From NCBI GenBank assembly GCA_021229015.1, contig CM037778.1, forward strand, positions 84,646,848 to 84,710,847: a DNA stretch of 64,000 nt, in the 5' to 3' direction. A model generated the notes under the pieces. That model had not been told where the DNA came from. It did not search any database and saw only the letters and a program-made list of their open reading frames with translations. Source of the stretch: Solen grandis. Its lineage: Eukaryota; Mollusca; Bivalvia; Adapedonta; Solenidae. Shown piece after piece: positions 33,397-45,690 of the stretch; within the stretch, counting starts at the first letter, position 1; every line of letters starts with the position of its first letter. Position numbers and translations under genes: made by a program.

Positions 33397-35080
33397 ATGG
33401 CTGAATACATATCAGAAAGAGAACTGAGACAGTTAGACGAGAGAGATTGAAACAAAATAAAGATAACGATGATAATAGTAACACATCAGAAGGATGTATG
33501 GACAATGCATTGTCATCTTCTGGGGATGATCAAAGAGAGCAACGTAAGGAAAGGAGGCAAAAGTTACAGGAGGAAAAAAGGATTGCTTTGGGTGAAATGA
33601 AAGAGCTACAAATGCAAAGAGATAATTTGGTAAAATTAAGAAAGGTGAATAAAAGGAAACAGGCAGAGAAGGAATGCAAATTGTCAAAGAGGAATGTAGT
33701 CTACAAGAGTTGGAGAGACAAAAGAAAGAGTTGGAAAAGAGCATTCAAGAGTTGAAAGTTGCTCATACAGACAAACATGCACTTGGGTTAATGAAAGTTG
33801 ATGGTTTATCCAACCATTCAAATGCAGATAACCAGAGTCATCTAGAACTGGAATATGGTTATTCTGATATATCTTTGGATAACCATGAGTTTATACAGAA
33901 ATGGATACAAGAGAATGATGCAGAGAAGCAATGGAGTGAATCGAATGAGGACAAAACAGGAAGAACTGATATAGATCATCACTTGAAATGGTTGGAAGAG
34001 AAAACCAAGGAATTAGAGTTATATGAAAAAACTCTGACTCAACAGAAGCCGTCTGAATAACAAGGGAATACACCTTTGAAGATGACTGACAAAGACGTTG
34101 TCTCACGAAAGAAGAAAATAGATAAGACTAGAGTGGGAAATGAGTCGATGCATAACCCCATAACTCCACATGTAATAAGAGGAAGGCAAGGCCTTAAGAA
34201 CAAAAGAGAGGATGCTGATGAAGTGTTCACGAATTTAATAATTGAAGAAGATGAAATGGAAGTTATAAGAAGAGTAAATATGCTTAAAATGGAAGAGGAG
34301 AGACTAGCAAATAAATTGAAAAAGAAAGAAATATTGAAAGTAATAGGAAGAAGGGAAAGAGAATTAGAACAATTAAGGACAAAGGAAGAGGATAGAAGAA
34401 AGAAGAAGGAAAGAATGGAAAAGTTGTTAGAAGAAGAGAGATCACTACGAGGTAGTGTATCTGATATTATGGCTGCTCTTATAGAAGATTCTGAAGAAGA
34501 CAGTGGGAAGGAGAGCAAAAGTACACCCGTTACTTTACAGAAGCCAAATGTTCCAAAGTTAGTTGAATACCAATTTGAGGAGTGGAAATTAGAAATCGAG
34601 GTGATGAAGCAGTCTGGAATGTATAATGAAAACCTATTAAAGCAAGCAGTTAGAAATTCATTAACAGGAAAAAAAGATTCTCTTGACTATGAAGAAAGAT
34701 GCATCGATAGACAAAATTGTAAGCAAGTTAGAGAGTATATATGGCAACGTAAGGACTGGAGAGAGTGTAGTGGAAGAATTTTACAACTCTAAGCAGAAGA
34801 AAGATGAAACAATTTCAGCTTGGGGTGTGAGATTGGAAAGCTTAATCCAAGTGGCTATAGAAAAAGGACAGATACAAGAGTGTCAGAAAGAATCCATGTT
34901 GAAATCAAGATTTTGGAGAAACTTATATGACGACAAATTAAAGAATGCCACACGGCTTAGCTATGAAACATGTAGCAGTTTTGAGAAACTTCGCTTGAAG
35001 ATAAGACAGGAGGAGCTAGAGATGAAAAAAGCACCTACCAGATACAGAGAAGACTGTAAATATAATTCAACAAAACCATA
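33397..35080 (+). pseudogene. Gag, coiled-coil N-terminus and PNMA-like capsid, frameshifted
   Basis: It begins at an ATG at 33397 and changes frame near 33447, 33680, 34065 and 34690. The first about 300 residues are strongly charged Lys/Glu-rich coiled coil. The later part (about 34560-35000) has FEEWKLEIEVMKQSGMY, then ESIYGNVRTGESVVEEFYNS and WGVRLESLIQVAIEKGQ, which resembles the capsid core shared by Ty3 Gags and the domesticated PNMA proteins. No intact protein can be made from this copy. Confidence 0.65.
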
Positions 35081-35932
35081 GAACGGATGAAAGTATTGAT
35101 ATGATGAAACAACTGATGGAGAAGTAAAATAGGTTGGAAGGAAAGATAGAGAATTTGGAGAAGAATAGACAAGATATTCAGACAGTTAATTCGTCTTCAG
35201 ATGTTAGATATGGAAAAAGAGTTCCGTCTGAGAGAGGCAGATTTTCAGGGGAAACTGGAACAGAGGTAGTAGATATCATACGAATAGGTCTATTAATAGA
35301 GGGCAAGGCTTTCGTCAAAGATACCAAGAGAGAAACACGCATGAAGACCAGCATGAAACAATTGGCCAAGGACGTCAGCAACAAACCTGGCAGAAAGCTC
35401 GTTTAAACTAGATATTGCTCGATTCGAGGGGCGAGAAGAGAGCATAGAATATTCTAGTAGCCCCGTTCAAAAGTCCAGTGATGATATAAAGCCAAGAATT
35501 GTTGGAGAAGAAACACTTATTATTATATATATAGACAATGTCAAAGCAACTGCTCTTGTAGATAGCGGATCAGTTGTAAGTACAATTTCTGAAGGGTTTT
35601 ACAACAGTTTGGATATCAAGCCTGAACTACAAAATTTAGATGATTTTGGACTAAAGATAGAGACTGCCAATGGAACATCTTTGCCGTATAATGGATATAT
35701 AGAGGCCGAAATTAAAGTGAACGCTCAAGATAAAGCAGTCCCAACGATTTTATTAGTAGTACCAACAACGGAATATCACAAGAGAGTACCTATTCTTCTG
35801 GGAACCAATGTGCTAAAAAGTATACGAGACGCATCAAATGAGCAAGACATGCCCGAAAGGTTGAGACCGATCATTTCATCTTTGTCGAGTAAAATTGGTC
35901 CAGCAACTGTTACAAGGAATATCGTCTTATAG
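35081..35932 (+). pseudogene. Nucleocapsid-like basic region and aspartic protease
   Basis: After 35080 a frame rich in Arg/Gln/Gly (about 35210-35405) resembles a basic nucleocapsid without a CCHC zinc knuckle. The protease follows in the RT frame: TALVDSGSVVSTIS carries the D-S-G active-site triad, and VPILLGTNVL is the flap/second-strand region. A TAG stop at 35930-35932 separates it from the RT frame without shifting the frame. This may be a point mutation or, less likely, a readthrough codon. Confidence 0.7.
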
Positions 35933-36988
35933 CCTAGAGAATCACGAACCGTCACGGCATTTGTCCGGAAAGATATGGATTTTGAAACAGCAGTTACTGA
36001 GACACCACACAATGCAAATCATAATGCTGTAGTATGTCCTCGAGTTGTTTCGCTCAATGATCCAAGAAAAACCGCTCGAATACCTGTGCGTATCTGCAAT
36101 CTATCTGCAAAACCTTTAAAGATACACCAGAAGCAAGTCATTTGTCATCTTCATGAAGCCAAGGTTGTTTCGACTGATGTCTTCTCGAGTCATTCACATG
36201 GTTGTTCGTCCATCGTACCTGAAAAAGAAAGAGAAACATGTAAGCAAAAAGAAAAACAAGAGTATAAATTTGATTTGGATCATACGAACCTTACAGAAAA
36301 AGAGAAACATGAGTTTGACAAGCTTATTTCTAGGTGGCAATGTATAATTCCTAAAGGACCTACTGATCTTGGAGATACTGATGCCGTGAAACACAAAATA
36401 GAATTAACCGACGACGTTCCATTCAAAGAACCTGGAAGGAAAATTCCGCCAGCAGTTTTCAACGAAGTCAGAGAGCACTTACAAGAAATGCTAGATATTG
36501 GAGCAATTCGACCATCAAAAAGTCCTTGGGCATCAAATGTCGTAATTGTGAGGAAGAAAGACGGTACAATGCGATTTTGCATTGACTTCAGAAAACTCAA
36601 TGCCAGGACAAAGAAGGACGCATATCCAATTCCAAGAATAGAGGATACGCTACATATGCTATCAGGTTCGAAGTATTTTTCGAAGTTAGACCTCAAGTCC
36701 GGTTATTGGCAAGTGGAAATGACTGAAGAAGATAAAGAAAAGACAGCTTTTCAAGTTCCAGGGCTTGGATTTTATGAGTGCAATCGCATGCCATTTGGCC
36801 TCTCAAACGCACCAGCAACTTTTCAAAGATTAATGGAACGATACATGGGAGACTTGAATTTAAAGGACTGTTTAATTTACTTGGATGACATCATTATATT
36901 CTCGAAAACTGTAGAAGAACATCTTACCAAATTAGATCAGGTTTTTCAACGGCTCAAGGAGTACAACTTGAAGATCAATCCGAAGTAA
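35933..36988 (+). pseudogene. Reverse transcriptase (Ty3/Gypsy type)
   Basis: Open from after 35932 to 36988. The classical blocks are present: IRPSKSPWASNVVIVRKKDG, FCIDFRKLN, KLDLKSGYWQV, FGLSNAPATFQRLM and the catalytic YLDDIIIFS at about 36880. The frame ends in a stop at a normally continuous position (INPK then TAA at 36986-36988). A run of A follows and a 19-20 bp direct duplication (TTACCTGGGTCATGTTGTT twice) lies at 37015-37053, after which the connection domain resumes in another frame. Confidence 0.85.
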
Positions 36989-37026
36989 TGTGAGTTTTTT
37001 AAAAAAAAGCGTTACTTACCTGGGTC

Positions 37027-37470
37027 ATGTTGTTTTACCTGGGTCATGTTGTTTCTTCTGAAGGCATCGCTGCGGATCGAAAGAAGATAGAAGCAGTTGT
37101 AAACTGGCCAAGACCTATATCTGTAAAAGAAGTAAGAAAATTTCTGCGATTCGCTGGCTATTATCGACGTTTCATAAAGGATTTCTCGAAAATTGCTAGG
37201 AGCCTTAATGATTTATTGATCGGACATACAACAAAGGTAAAAAAACATAAGAAGGATCAAAGTGAAGTTAAAAAGAAACGTGCATCTTTTATTTGGCTTG
37301 AAGAACAGGAAAAAGCATTTCAACATCTGAAAGAAAGTATAACCAAAGCTCCAGTTCTTGCTTATGCAGACTATAGTCGTCCATTTACTGTCCATATTGA
37401 CGCAAGTACGAAAGGTTTAGGCGCAGTCCTTTACCAGAAACATGATGGTAAAAATAGAGTCGTTGCTACT
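37027..37470 (+). pseudogene. RT connection domain and truncated RNase H
   Basis: The connection region (YLGHVVSSEGIAADRKKI, RKFLRFAGYYRRFIKDFS) is followed by the start of RNase H (FTVHIDASTKGLGAVLYQK, first catalytic Asp). The domain stops at about 37455-37470, where the sequence passes directly and out of frame into integrase. The other RNase H catalytic residues and the linker are deleted, probably around 200 residues. Confidence 0.8.
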
Positions 37471-38257
37471 TCCAGAGAAACTTCGAGACGATGTGTTCAG
37501 TGCCTTACACGACGATCTTGGTCATCAGGGAAGAGACAGAACAATTTCATTGTTCAAACAAAGGTTTTATTGGCCAGGCATGGATAGTTACATTCAAACA
37601 AAAGTAGGAAAATGTCAAAGATGTCTGAGAAGGAAGTCTCCGTCACAATATGCCCCATTAGTTCCAATATCTTCATCTTCCCCAATGGAACTAGTTTGTG
37701 TTGATTTCCTAAGTCTTGAGAAATCAAAGGGTGGCATTGAAAATATTCTAGTTGTGACGGATCAATTTACTAGATACGCTGAAGCTTTTCCAACATCTTC
37801 GCAAACAGCAAAAACAACAGCTAAAGTTTTATTTGAAAAATTTATTGTACATTATGGTTTTCCGGAAAAACTTCATAGCGACCAAGGAACAAACTTCACA
37901 TCAACTTTAATACAAGAGCTTTGTCATCTTGCTGGAATAAAACAGTCACGGACTACGCCATATCATGCTATGTGTAATGGCATGGCGGAAAAATTCAACC
38001 AGACTCTCTTGCAAATGCTTGGAACACTTGAAAATGACAGAAAATCCGACTGGAAATCACACGTTGCACCACTCGTTCATGCCTACAATGTAACTGTTCA
38101 TAGTACAACGGGATATGCCCCCTACTTCCTTATGTTTGGTCGCCACCCAAAATTGGCTATTGATGCACTTCTTGGACTCCATATTGATGAATTCGGTGAT
38201 AAATATAAAAATGAGTATGTCACTGAAATGAAGGAAAGATTAACAAAAGCATATAAA
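37442..38257 (+). pseudogene. Integrase, zinc-binding and catalytic domains
   Basis: HHCC zinc region (LHDDLGHQGR, then CQRC), followed by the core with VCVDFLSL (Asp), LHSDQGTNF (Asp) and NGMAEKFNQTLL (Glu) in D35E spacing. The reading is open to the start of the inserted family A repeat at 38258; the last residues in the ORF past there come from the repeat. Confidence 0.85.
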
Positions 38258-39401
38258 ACAAGAGGGCCATGATGGCCCTGAATCGCTCACCTGAGTACCA
38301 TTGCTTCAACTGATGTCAAGGTTTTTAAACAGACAAGGATTCTGATATAACTTAATCTAAAACATTTTACCCCTGACAATACTACACACCAAATACCTAA
38401 ACAATGGGCCATATGGTTTCAGAGAAGACTTGGGCGCAGGGTCATTTATCACCGTAGGGCCAAGACTTTGAAAATCTTTGTAATGAACCATTAGATGCTA
38501 CAACATACCAAAAATCTTAGCTCTAGGCCTTATTGATTCATAGAAGAAGATTTTTTAAGATTTTCCTATTTAACTCTATGTAAAACAAGTGACCCCTGGT
38601 GTGGGGTCATTTATCACCATTGGGCTATGATTCATGAAGAAGATTTTTTAAGATTTTCCTATTTAACTCTATGTAAAACAAGTGACCCCTGGTGGGGGTC
38701 ATTTATCACCATAGGGCTATGATTTGTACAATCTTGGTAGTGGCCCATAAGATGATGCTACATACCAAATATCTAAGCTCTAGGCCTTATGGATTCATAG
38801 AGGAAGATTTTTTAAGATTTTTCTATATAACTCTATGTAAAACAAGTGACCCCTGGTGCGGGGTCATTTATCACCATAGGGCTATGATTTGTACAATCTT
38901 GGTAGTGGCCCATAAGATGATGCTACATACCAAAAATCAAGTTAGGCCTTTGGTTCAGAGAAGATTTTTTCAAGTTTTTCCTATATTAGCCTATGTGAAA
39001 TCAAGTGACCCCTGGGGCGGGGCCAATTTTGACCCCAGGGTCATAATTTGTACAATCCTGGTAGAGAGTCATAAGATCATGCTACATACCAAAAATCAAA
39101 AGGCTAGGCCTTGTGGTTTCAGAGAAGAAGATTTTTTAAATTTTCATTTTTAAAATCTATTTTTAGCTCCTGTGACCTAATTATGCAATGGACCAGAACC
39201 ATTTATACAACTTTAGTAGAGCTTCATCCAAGGAACATTCCTGCAAAATATTTTTCAAATTGGCCAAGCCGTTTAGGAGGAGATGTTGTTTGAAGCAATT
39301 GTTGACGCCGGACGCACGCACGCACGCACGCACGGACGACGGACGCCGGACAAAAGGCGATCAGAAAAGCTCACCTTGAGCACGTTGTGCTCATGTGAGC
39401 T
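38258..39401 (-). repeat. Hairpin-ended repeat family A, copy h, inserted in integrase
   Basis: On the plus strand it starts AACAAGAGGGCCATGATGGC and ends TTGAGCACGTTGTGCTCATG, then TGAGCT, so it is a complete minus copy. The core has about five units of roughly 160 bp and an (ACGC)n block at 39313-39337. It separates the integrase core from its C-terminus. No clear target-site duplication; AAAAGCAT occurs on both sides but is A-rich. Confidence 0.85.
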
Positions 39402-39850
39402 AAAAAGCATCTGAAATCATCAAGAGAAAGCAAACAATATTATGACAGAAAGGTGAAGCACAGACGAGTACAACCTGGTGACATTGTTTTGGTACGCAAT
39501 GTGACAATTCGTGGGAAACATAAAATTGCAGATAAATGGGAAGAAGAACCATATATTGTTCTTGCACAGCCACATCCAGATTCACCTGTTTTGACGTGAA
39601 GAGATGTTCTAACTCTGCAAAGAAAGTAAGGCGTCTACATAGGAACTTGCTCTTACCAATCAAACAAAAGGTCGGAATCTACGAGAAAAATGATGAAGAA
39701 ATGCCAAAATATATCATTCCCCAGCGCCGTTTTAGCGATAACAACCGATTTGATGACAACGACAGTGTATCGTCAGAATCTCCACAGCGATGGCGAAACA
39801 GAAGACCGAAGCGAACACGGAGATGTCCTGATCGATTAATGTACACATAA
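39402..39850 (+). pseudogene. Integrase C-terminal tail
   Basis: Continuation after the insertion: QYYDRKVKHRRVQPGDIVLV, then a strand-rich segment with WEEEPYIVLAQPHPDSPV. One frame change near 39595 leads to KVRRLHRNLLLPIKQK and an acidic-basic tail ending in a stop at 39850. The order fits the GPY/F and LHRN-type ends of Ty3 integrases. Confidence 0.75.
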
Positions 39851-40459
39851 TATATTTCCTAAACAGTTCAAATCAAGTAATTCATTCAAAATCTGAATAA
39901 TCCCTTCTTCTTTTAATTAGTATCAAATTTCATTTTTTTTTATTTTAACATGTAATATTTTATACATGCATATATGTATTAACATGAAATAGAAATATCG
40001 GTTTCTGTTTAATGTAATTATAATACCGCTTTTTGTCATATATTATTGACGCGATTCGTATATGTGTAAAGACAACACATTCATTGCACTATCGTAGTGA
40101 GCGCGATGCATTTGCGCATGGAGAAATGATATATCTCGGATATCTGGATACAGAATTAGTATTTTGTCAAGTATATATATGTATGTCTATCATATATGTG
40201 TTATATTGCGTATTTTATGATGCGCATATACGCTGCATATCAAGACGTGGAATGTCATATTTGGTTTAGTACCAATTGTTGTATATGGCAACGATCAGAT
40301 ATCGTCCGCACATATTTTCATACATATATATTGACGTATATGTTGTTATTTAAATGTTATATGTTTGTATCTGTTTCGTGCATGTTTTTATTCTCTTTAA
40401 TTTATATGTTTATCTGTATTTAAGGAAATGTCGGGACGCCATTTAGAATTTGGGGGGAA

Positions 40460-41084
40460 TGTGTTATAGGGTTTAAAATCATAGTTCTAGTATACAAGCA
40501 TTAGTAGTGAATGTAGTTTATAAAGTAGTTAATTATAAGCGTTAGTAGTTGTAAACTTAATTAGTCAAAAGCAGATAGATGTTCTATTATTAGATTAACT
40601 TTTAAAATTATCTCCCTTTTAATCCGTGTACTAAAATTATATTGGTTTCTACTAACGCGCGCCCTTTTTAATATTACCCAATGAAATCAAAGATAACATC
40701 ACAACAGTCAGATACAAGCTATGGCGGACTACCGTAGAAAATTATGTGTTCTGTCGGAAATTCCATTTTTGTCAGGTATTTACATTTTGGTTATTTATTG
40801 TTATATTTTGTTTATATAGAAAATAAGTGTTTTGTATAAAAGTAATTGTAATATTTTCTATTTTTGTGATTTCCATTTTTCGTGTATGTAAAGCTCACCA
40901 ACCTTCAAATATTTGTTTTATGTCTTTCTACTTTGTCTTGTTTAATATTGTATGTCTTTTTACTAAATATTTAACTGAATTCTTTAATCTTCAACAGATT
41001 AAACACGGCGTGAAAAACGACTGCAAGGAAAAACTAATTGATGTTGTTGTTCTCATTGAACCCCTCTGAGCGGTCTCGGCAACA
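40460..41084 (+). repeat. 3' LTR of the Ty3 element
   Basis: Preceded by the purine tract TTGGGGGGAA, it begins TGTGTTATAGGG and ends CTGAGCGGTCTCGGCAACA (TG...CA), about 625 bp. The same end occurs at 29.3-29.6 kb next to primer-binding-site motifs. No flanking target duplication can be tested without the 5' boundary. Confidence 0.7.
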
Positions 41085-41329
41085 AGACGGAAGAAGATGA
41101 CGCCAATATACAACCGCCTCCGGCGGCGTATAAAAACTTTGTATACTGGTTTGTCATATCTACCTGTGCAGGTGTGATTTTGGTCATGATAATTAGATAA
41201 AAAAAAGCATATTTTTTTAAATGTCTTTAAGTTTACAGTTTTGTGTTGATTATCAAAAACTCAATGGATTAGCAATTGTTATTTTTTATTTACATATTTT
41301 ACGTCTTTGTGTTGTATACATTCTATTCC

Positions 41330-41576
41330 ATGCATAGGTCAAGGTAAACCTTCAAGGTCAAAGATCAGATTTAAAGAGTATGGTTTTTTTTTTTTTTTCA
41401 AGACGAGGTCAGCTTTTCTTAAATGTTAAACAAAAATATGTAACATTGACAAAAACAGACGAGAGTTGGCATCCGCATGCGATGCGATTGTTGGGATGGA
41501 CGGAAAGACCGACAAACCAACAGATTTGGCTCCTATATACCCCCTCTCAAACTTCGATTGCGAGGGTATAATGAGG
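41330..41576 (+). repeat. Hairpin-ended repeat family F (3' part)
   Basis: Contains GGACGGAAAGACCGACAAACC followed by a terminal hairpin TATACCCCCTCTC...GAGGGTATA at 41535-41570. It resembles the others in having a CG-rich block and a terminal hairpin. The left edge is approximate. Confidence 0.45.
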
Positions 41577-42316
41577 ATTCGACATAATGTTTGAAGCACA
41601 AGAGTTCTGAAAGTTTGGCTTTCAGACTCAGTACCCGTTTCATTAAGTTCCCAACTCAAGTGGTCGAACTGAATGAAGCAAATGACAGTTTTATGGGATA
41701 GCCCATTTCCCCAATTTAGTTGGAGTTGAAGATTGAACACACACACAATCTCCAATTACTGAAGAAGCATCTTATATCCAGAATTGGCTACCATTCCATT
41801 AATACACAGGAACTTAATTATTTTGTAATGATGACAAATCAAGTTTCATTGCATCCATTTTTCCTCTCCAAACCATTGTTAAATTAAAAATGGTATGAAA
41901 TATATCTTTCAGTTAGTATATAATTATTTAACATTAAACTATCATTGCACTTAATCTTTTAATAAATTTTTTGGCTAAATAAATGTATATAAAGAGCAAA
42001 TGAGCTCTTTTCATACTTTTCTATCCTCCACTCAAAATATTTTAGTTGGATTTAAATCCCTTTTGTAGTACAGAAAGTGTTTGATGTCCATTACACATGC
42101 CAGTTGAAAATTCACAGAGAGCTGTCTTTTGGGCCCTGTTTGACCAGGCAATGGCTGGAGAGAACTATATCCTTAGAGAGAGTGCATATCCTGGCTCCTG
42201 ACGCCCTACCTTCATCCACAGGATCACTGACAGCTTATAAGTATGTGATAGAAATACAATGGAATATATAATACAAATATAAATACAAATATTTGCATTT
42301 ATTTTTAGATGTTAAG
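41577..42316. other. No gene seen
   Basis: Non-coding, no repeat recognised. Confidence 0.4.
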
Positions 42317-42631
42317 AAACAAGAGGGGCATTGACGGCCCTGAAGTCGCTCAATAAGGAACATTGCTTTGATTCTGTAAACGTTACTATATTGTAGCATA
42401 GTCTTAATGAGTACATTTTTCACTCAGTAATACAGCAAGATCATTTCAATTCCAGACATCAAACAGTGCCAATGGGCCAAATGTGAAGGATGTAGCTTAT
42501 AAATACAAAAAAGAAGATCACTGGGTCATGATCAATTTCATACATGGCCAAGTTGAACTTCACAAACAAAATTGAACCTGTGACTGGCCACAACATAACT
42601 CACCTTGAGCACTTCGTGCTCAGTTGTGTTA
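42317..42631 (-). repeat. Hairpin-ended repeat family A, copy i (short)
   Basis: The plus strand starts ACAAGAGGGGCATTGACGGC and ends CTCACCTTGAGCACTTCGTG. Complete ends with a reduced core: a deletion derivative. Confidence 0.7.
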
Positions 42632-42765
42632 AAAAAAAAGAGATAATGTTAAATTTTCCAGGGCACATAACTTGATAAGGTGGGCTGTAGAGAGAGGAAT
42701 AGGTCAGTTGATGAGATGATGGTGTGTTCTCCAAAAAATGTTCCTTGGGTTACGCTCTACTGTTT

Positions 42766-43498
42766 AGCTCAACTGAGCACATGTGCTTAGGATGAGCTAT
42801 TAGGATCGATGAATGTCCGTCGTCCGCCCGTCGTCCATATATAGGTTGTTTGCACTCTTGCATCTTCAATCATCTTCAAACTTTATGACAATGTTTATTA
42901 CCATAATATCTTGGCCAAGTTCGATTATGGCTGATATTCGCTTATTAGGTCAGGTGTTATGCCCGTTTTAAAAATTAAAAAATGCCAATTTTCAGTTTGT
43001 TTGCACTCTAGCATCTTCATTTCTTAAGCAATCATCTTCAAAGTTTATGACAATGTTTTCTGCCAAGTTCGATTATGGAGGATATCAGCCCATTAGGTCA
43101 GGAGTTATGCTCCTTTTAATATTAAAAAATACCAGATTTTCGTTTGTTTGCACTCTAGCATCTTCACTTCTGAAGTAATCATCTTCAAACTTTAAAGCAA
43201 TGTTTATAGCCATATTATTTTGTCCAAGTTTGATTGTGGCTGATATTTGCCAACTAGGTCAACTAGGTCAAGAGTTATGCCCCTTTTAATGTTTAAATTT
43301 GTGTGTTTAAAGTCATAATTTCTTGGTCAAGTTTCAAATTCAATTACAGGCACTGTTTAGCCCGTGGAATTATAAATGATCTCATAGATTATGTATTCAG
43401 TACAACTAGGCTATAATTAAGTAACTTGTACAATCGATGAAGGCAGCTTTTCTCAGTTCTCAGGTGGGCGTCTTTAGGGCCATCTTGGCCCTCTTGTT
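42766..43498 (+). repeat. Hairpin-ended repeat family A, copy j
   Basis: It starts AGCTCAACTGAGCACATG, followed by GGATGAGCT and CGTCGTCCG. Three core units contain TTGCACTCTAGCATCTTCA and AGTTCGATTATGG. The 3' end is AGGGCCATCTTGGCCCTCTTG. Confidence 0.75.
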
Positions 43499-43812
43499 TT
43501 TGCTTTCTCTGCTTCGTAGGAACCCTGTCACATACAACAAGAAAATGGATATACACGAAAGTCCACTTATCCACTGTTGGTAGTCACAGTTTCAGATAAG
43601 GCGCAAATGAAATTGATATGTTCCGAGGCATAATGTAAAAACTAAGAGCAAATCAGAGAGCATGTCTCTAATCAGCTAAATGTAGCATCATTATGTCGTC
43701 TAAAAGAGATACAATTAGTTTCAAACAACAAAAGCTTTTTAAGTTTCATGTTCGGATGATTTTTCTTAAAGGACATACAAACAAGAATATGATGCATGCA
43801 TTAATGTATTTT

Positions 43813-44927
43813 AGCTCACCTGAACACAACGTGGGCATGGTGAGCTATTGTGATCGCCTTTTGTCCGTCGTGCATCCGGCATCACCAATTTTCTTTTAAC
43901 GACAACTCCTCTGAAAGCACTGGGCCAGATTTGATAGAATTTGCCTGTGATGTTCCTTGTATGTAGCTCTACCAAAGCTGTTCAGATGGGGTCCCAGGAG
44001 TCACTTGTTTTTACATGAGCTTTAATAGGAAAATCTAGAAAAATGTATATTCTTGTAAAAAACCACGTCGCCTTGAGTTTAGATATTTTGTGTGTAACAT
44101 GGCCTAGTGCACTCCTATCAAGTTTGTTCAAAATCATGTGACGTTGGGCTCAAAATTGGCCACTTGATTTTACATAGACTTACATAGTAATAACTAAAAA
44201 ATATTCTGTCAGAAACCACAAGGCCAGGAGTAAAGATATTTGGTGTGTAACATGATCTAGTGCATCTCTACCGGTTGTTCAAATATGGCCCTTGGGTCAA
44301 ATTGCCCCGCCCCAGTGGCCACATGATTTTACATGAGCTTTCATAGGAAAATCTAGAAATCACAACGCCTGGAGTTTAAATACGTACGTAACTTGACCTT
44401 ATTGGCATCTACCAAGTTTGTTCATGACCCTTGGGTCAAAATTGGCCCCGTCACAGGGTTCTCTTGATTTTCCAATTGGTTCTCATAATGACCCTGTGGT
44501 CAAAATTGGCCCCGTCCCAGGGGTCTCTTGATTTTTTCATAGACTTAAATAGGAAAAAACTAGAAAAAGATTCCTGTTAAATTTGGTATGTAACATGGCC
44601 CAATGGACATTTATCAAGTTGGCTTACCCCATGTATCACTTGATTTGTCACATAGAATTTTACTGAGTCTTTAAAAGATTATATGTTTAGCTATTTGGTA
44701 TGTAACATGGCTTTGTGGAGCTGAACCAAGTTTTCATATCACGGCTCTGTGGTCAAAATTTGTCTCACCCTAGGGGTCACTTGATTTTTTAGCTATGAGC
44801 ATAAAAATTTGGACCACTGTGTAATTACGATTATATTGCTATACTTTTTTTTTGCATTCAGTATATTCAGTTACAGAGGGCAATATTTCTCGGGTGAGCG
44901 ATTTAGGCTCATCTTGCCCCTCTTGTT
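43813..44927 (+). repeat. Hairpin-ended repeat family A, copy k
   Basis: It starts AGCTCACCTGAACACAACG; the core words are GTAACATGGCCTAGTG and TTGGGTCAAAATTGGCC. It ends GGGTGAGCGATTTAGGCTC, then ATCTTGCCCCTCTTGTT. Confidence 0.75.
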
Positions 44928-45690
44928 AAAGTAACCTTTGTGTGGCGTGATTATTCCATAAAAAGATCAAGGAGGAAATGTCAGTCGAAGGACTCTACAA
45001 AATAGCGCGTTCATAAAATGAAACGATGCAAATTGTGAATTGAGAAATAATCATTTAACAATAACAATTGTTGCACCCTTAACTTGGTATATTATTAGTA
45101 TAAAGTTCCGGCTACAGCTATCGGCTATAAGCAATGATCATAAAATATATTTTATCGATGGGACAATGGTCCGTTTCAGTCAAAATCAAAAGTAAAGTAA
45201 GTTTCCAAATGTTACAATTTTGAGAAACCGCATCATAAATGCTTTTTAGGGTGACTTTAAATTAAGATGCATTCTATTAACATCAAACACAAACAATCAT
45301 ACTAAAAATAACCAGAATAGCGTTTATTGACAAACTGGTATATAATCAAACAGTCGCAGAAACACGTACTACGTCCGAATGAACGCCATGCCCCTTGGTG
45401 GGGGGGGGGGGTCACCTGTTGAGGTGAGCTCATCAAGGTGCATGCATTGAACGTTGTAGGTGGAAGAACTTACATGTTATGGTCACAGTTAAAATATGTG
45501 ACAAACAGACCAAGAACAATATGCCCCCAATATACATAAAAGTCTGTACACATGAACATTGGCATAAATGGTTCGTACCTACATTCCTCATATTAAATTT
45601 ACGGAGACGGCATATTTAAAATGTATAAGCAATGGGTCAGGCCTTCTACGTTAACAGCAGCATAAAATTATAAACTTGTTCATCAACCTT
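44928..45690. other. No gene seen
   Basis: Non-coding. A poly-G run of about ten bases is at 45400. Confidence 0.4.

Larger units (their letters stand above)
33333..41084 (+). mobile_element. Ty3/Gypsy LTR retrotransposon, decayed and interrupted
   Basis: Order: gag, protease, RT, RNase H remnant, integrase, purine tract, 3' LTR. Multiple frameshifts, one in-frame stop, a deletion across RNase H and an inserted family A repeat (38258-39401) make it non-autonomous. The left boundary is set at the end of the upstream repeat; no intact 5' LTR was found. Its LTR end resembles the LTR-end motifs at 29.3-29.6 kb. Confidence 0.85.

Noticed and set aside
33433..34518. Minus-strand Ser/Leu/Phe-rich frames
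   Set aside because: Antisense of the Lys/Glu-rich gag coiled coil.
38692..39153. 153-residue open frame
   Set aside because: It is made of the tandem core of family A (copy h) and repeats itself every 50-60 residues; no coding signal.
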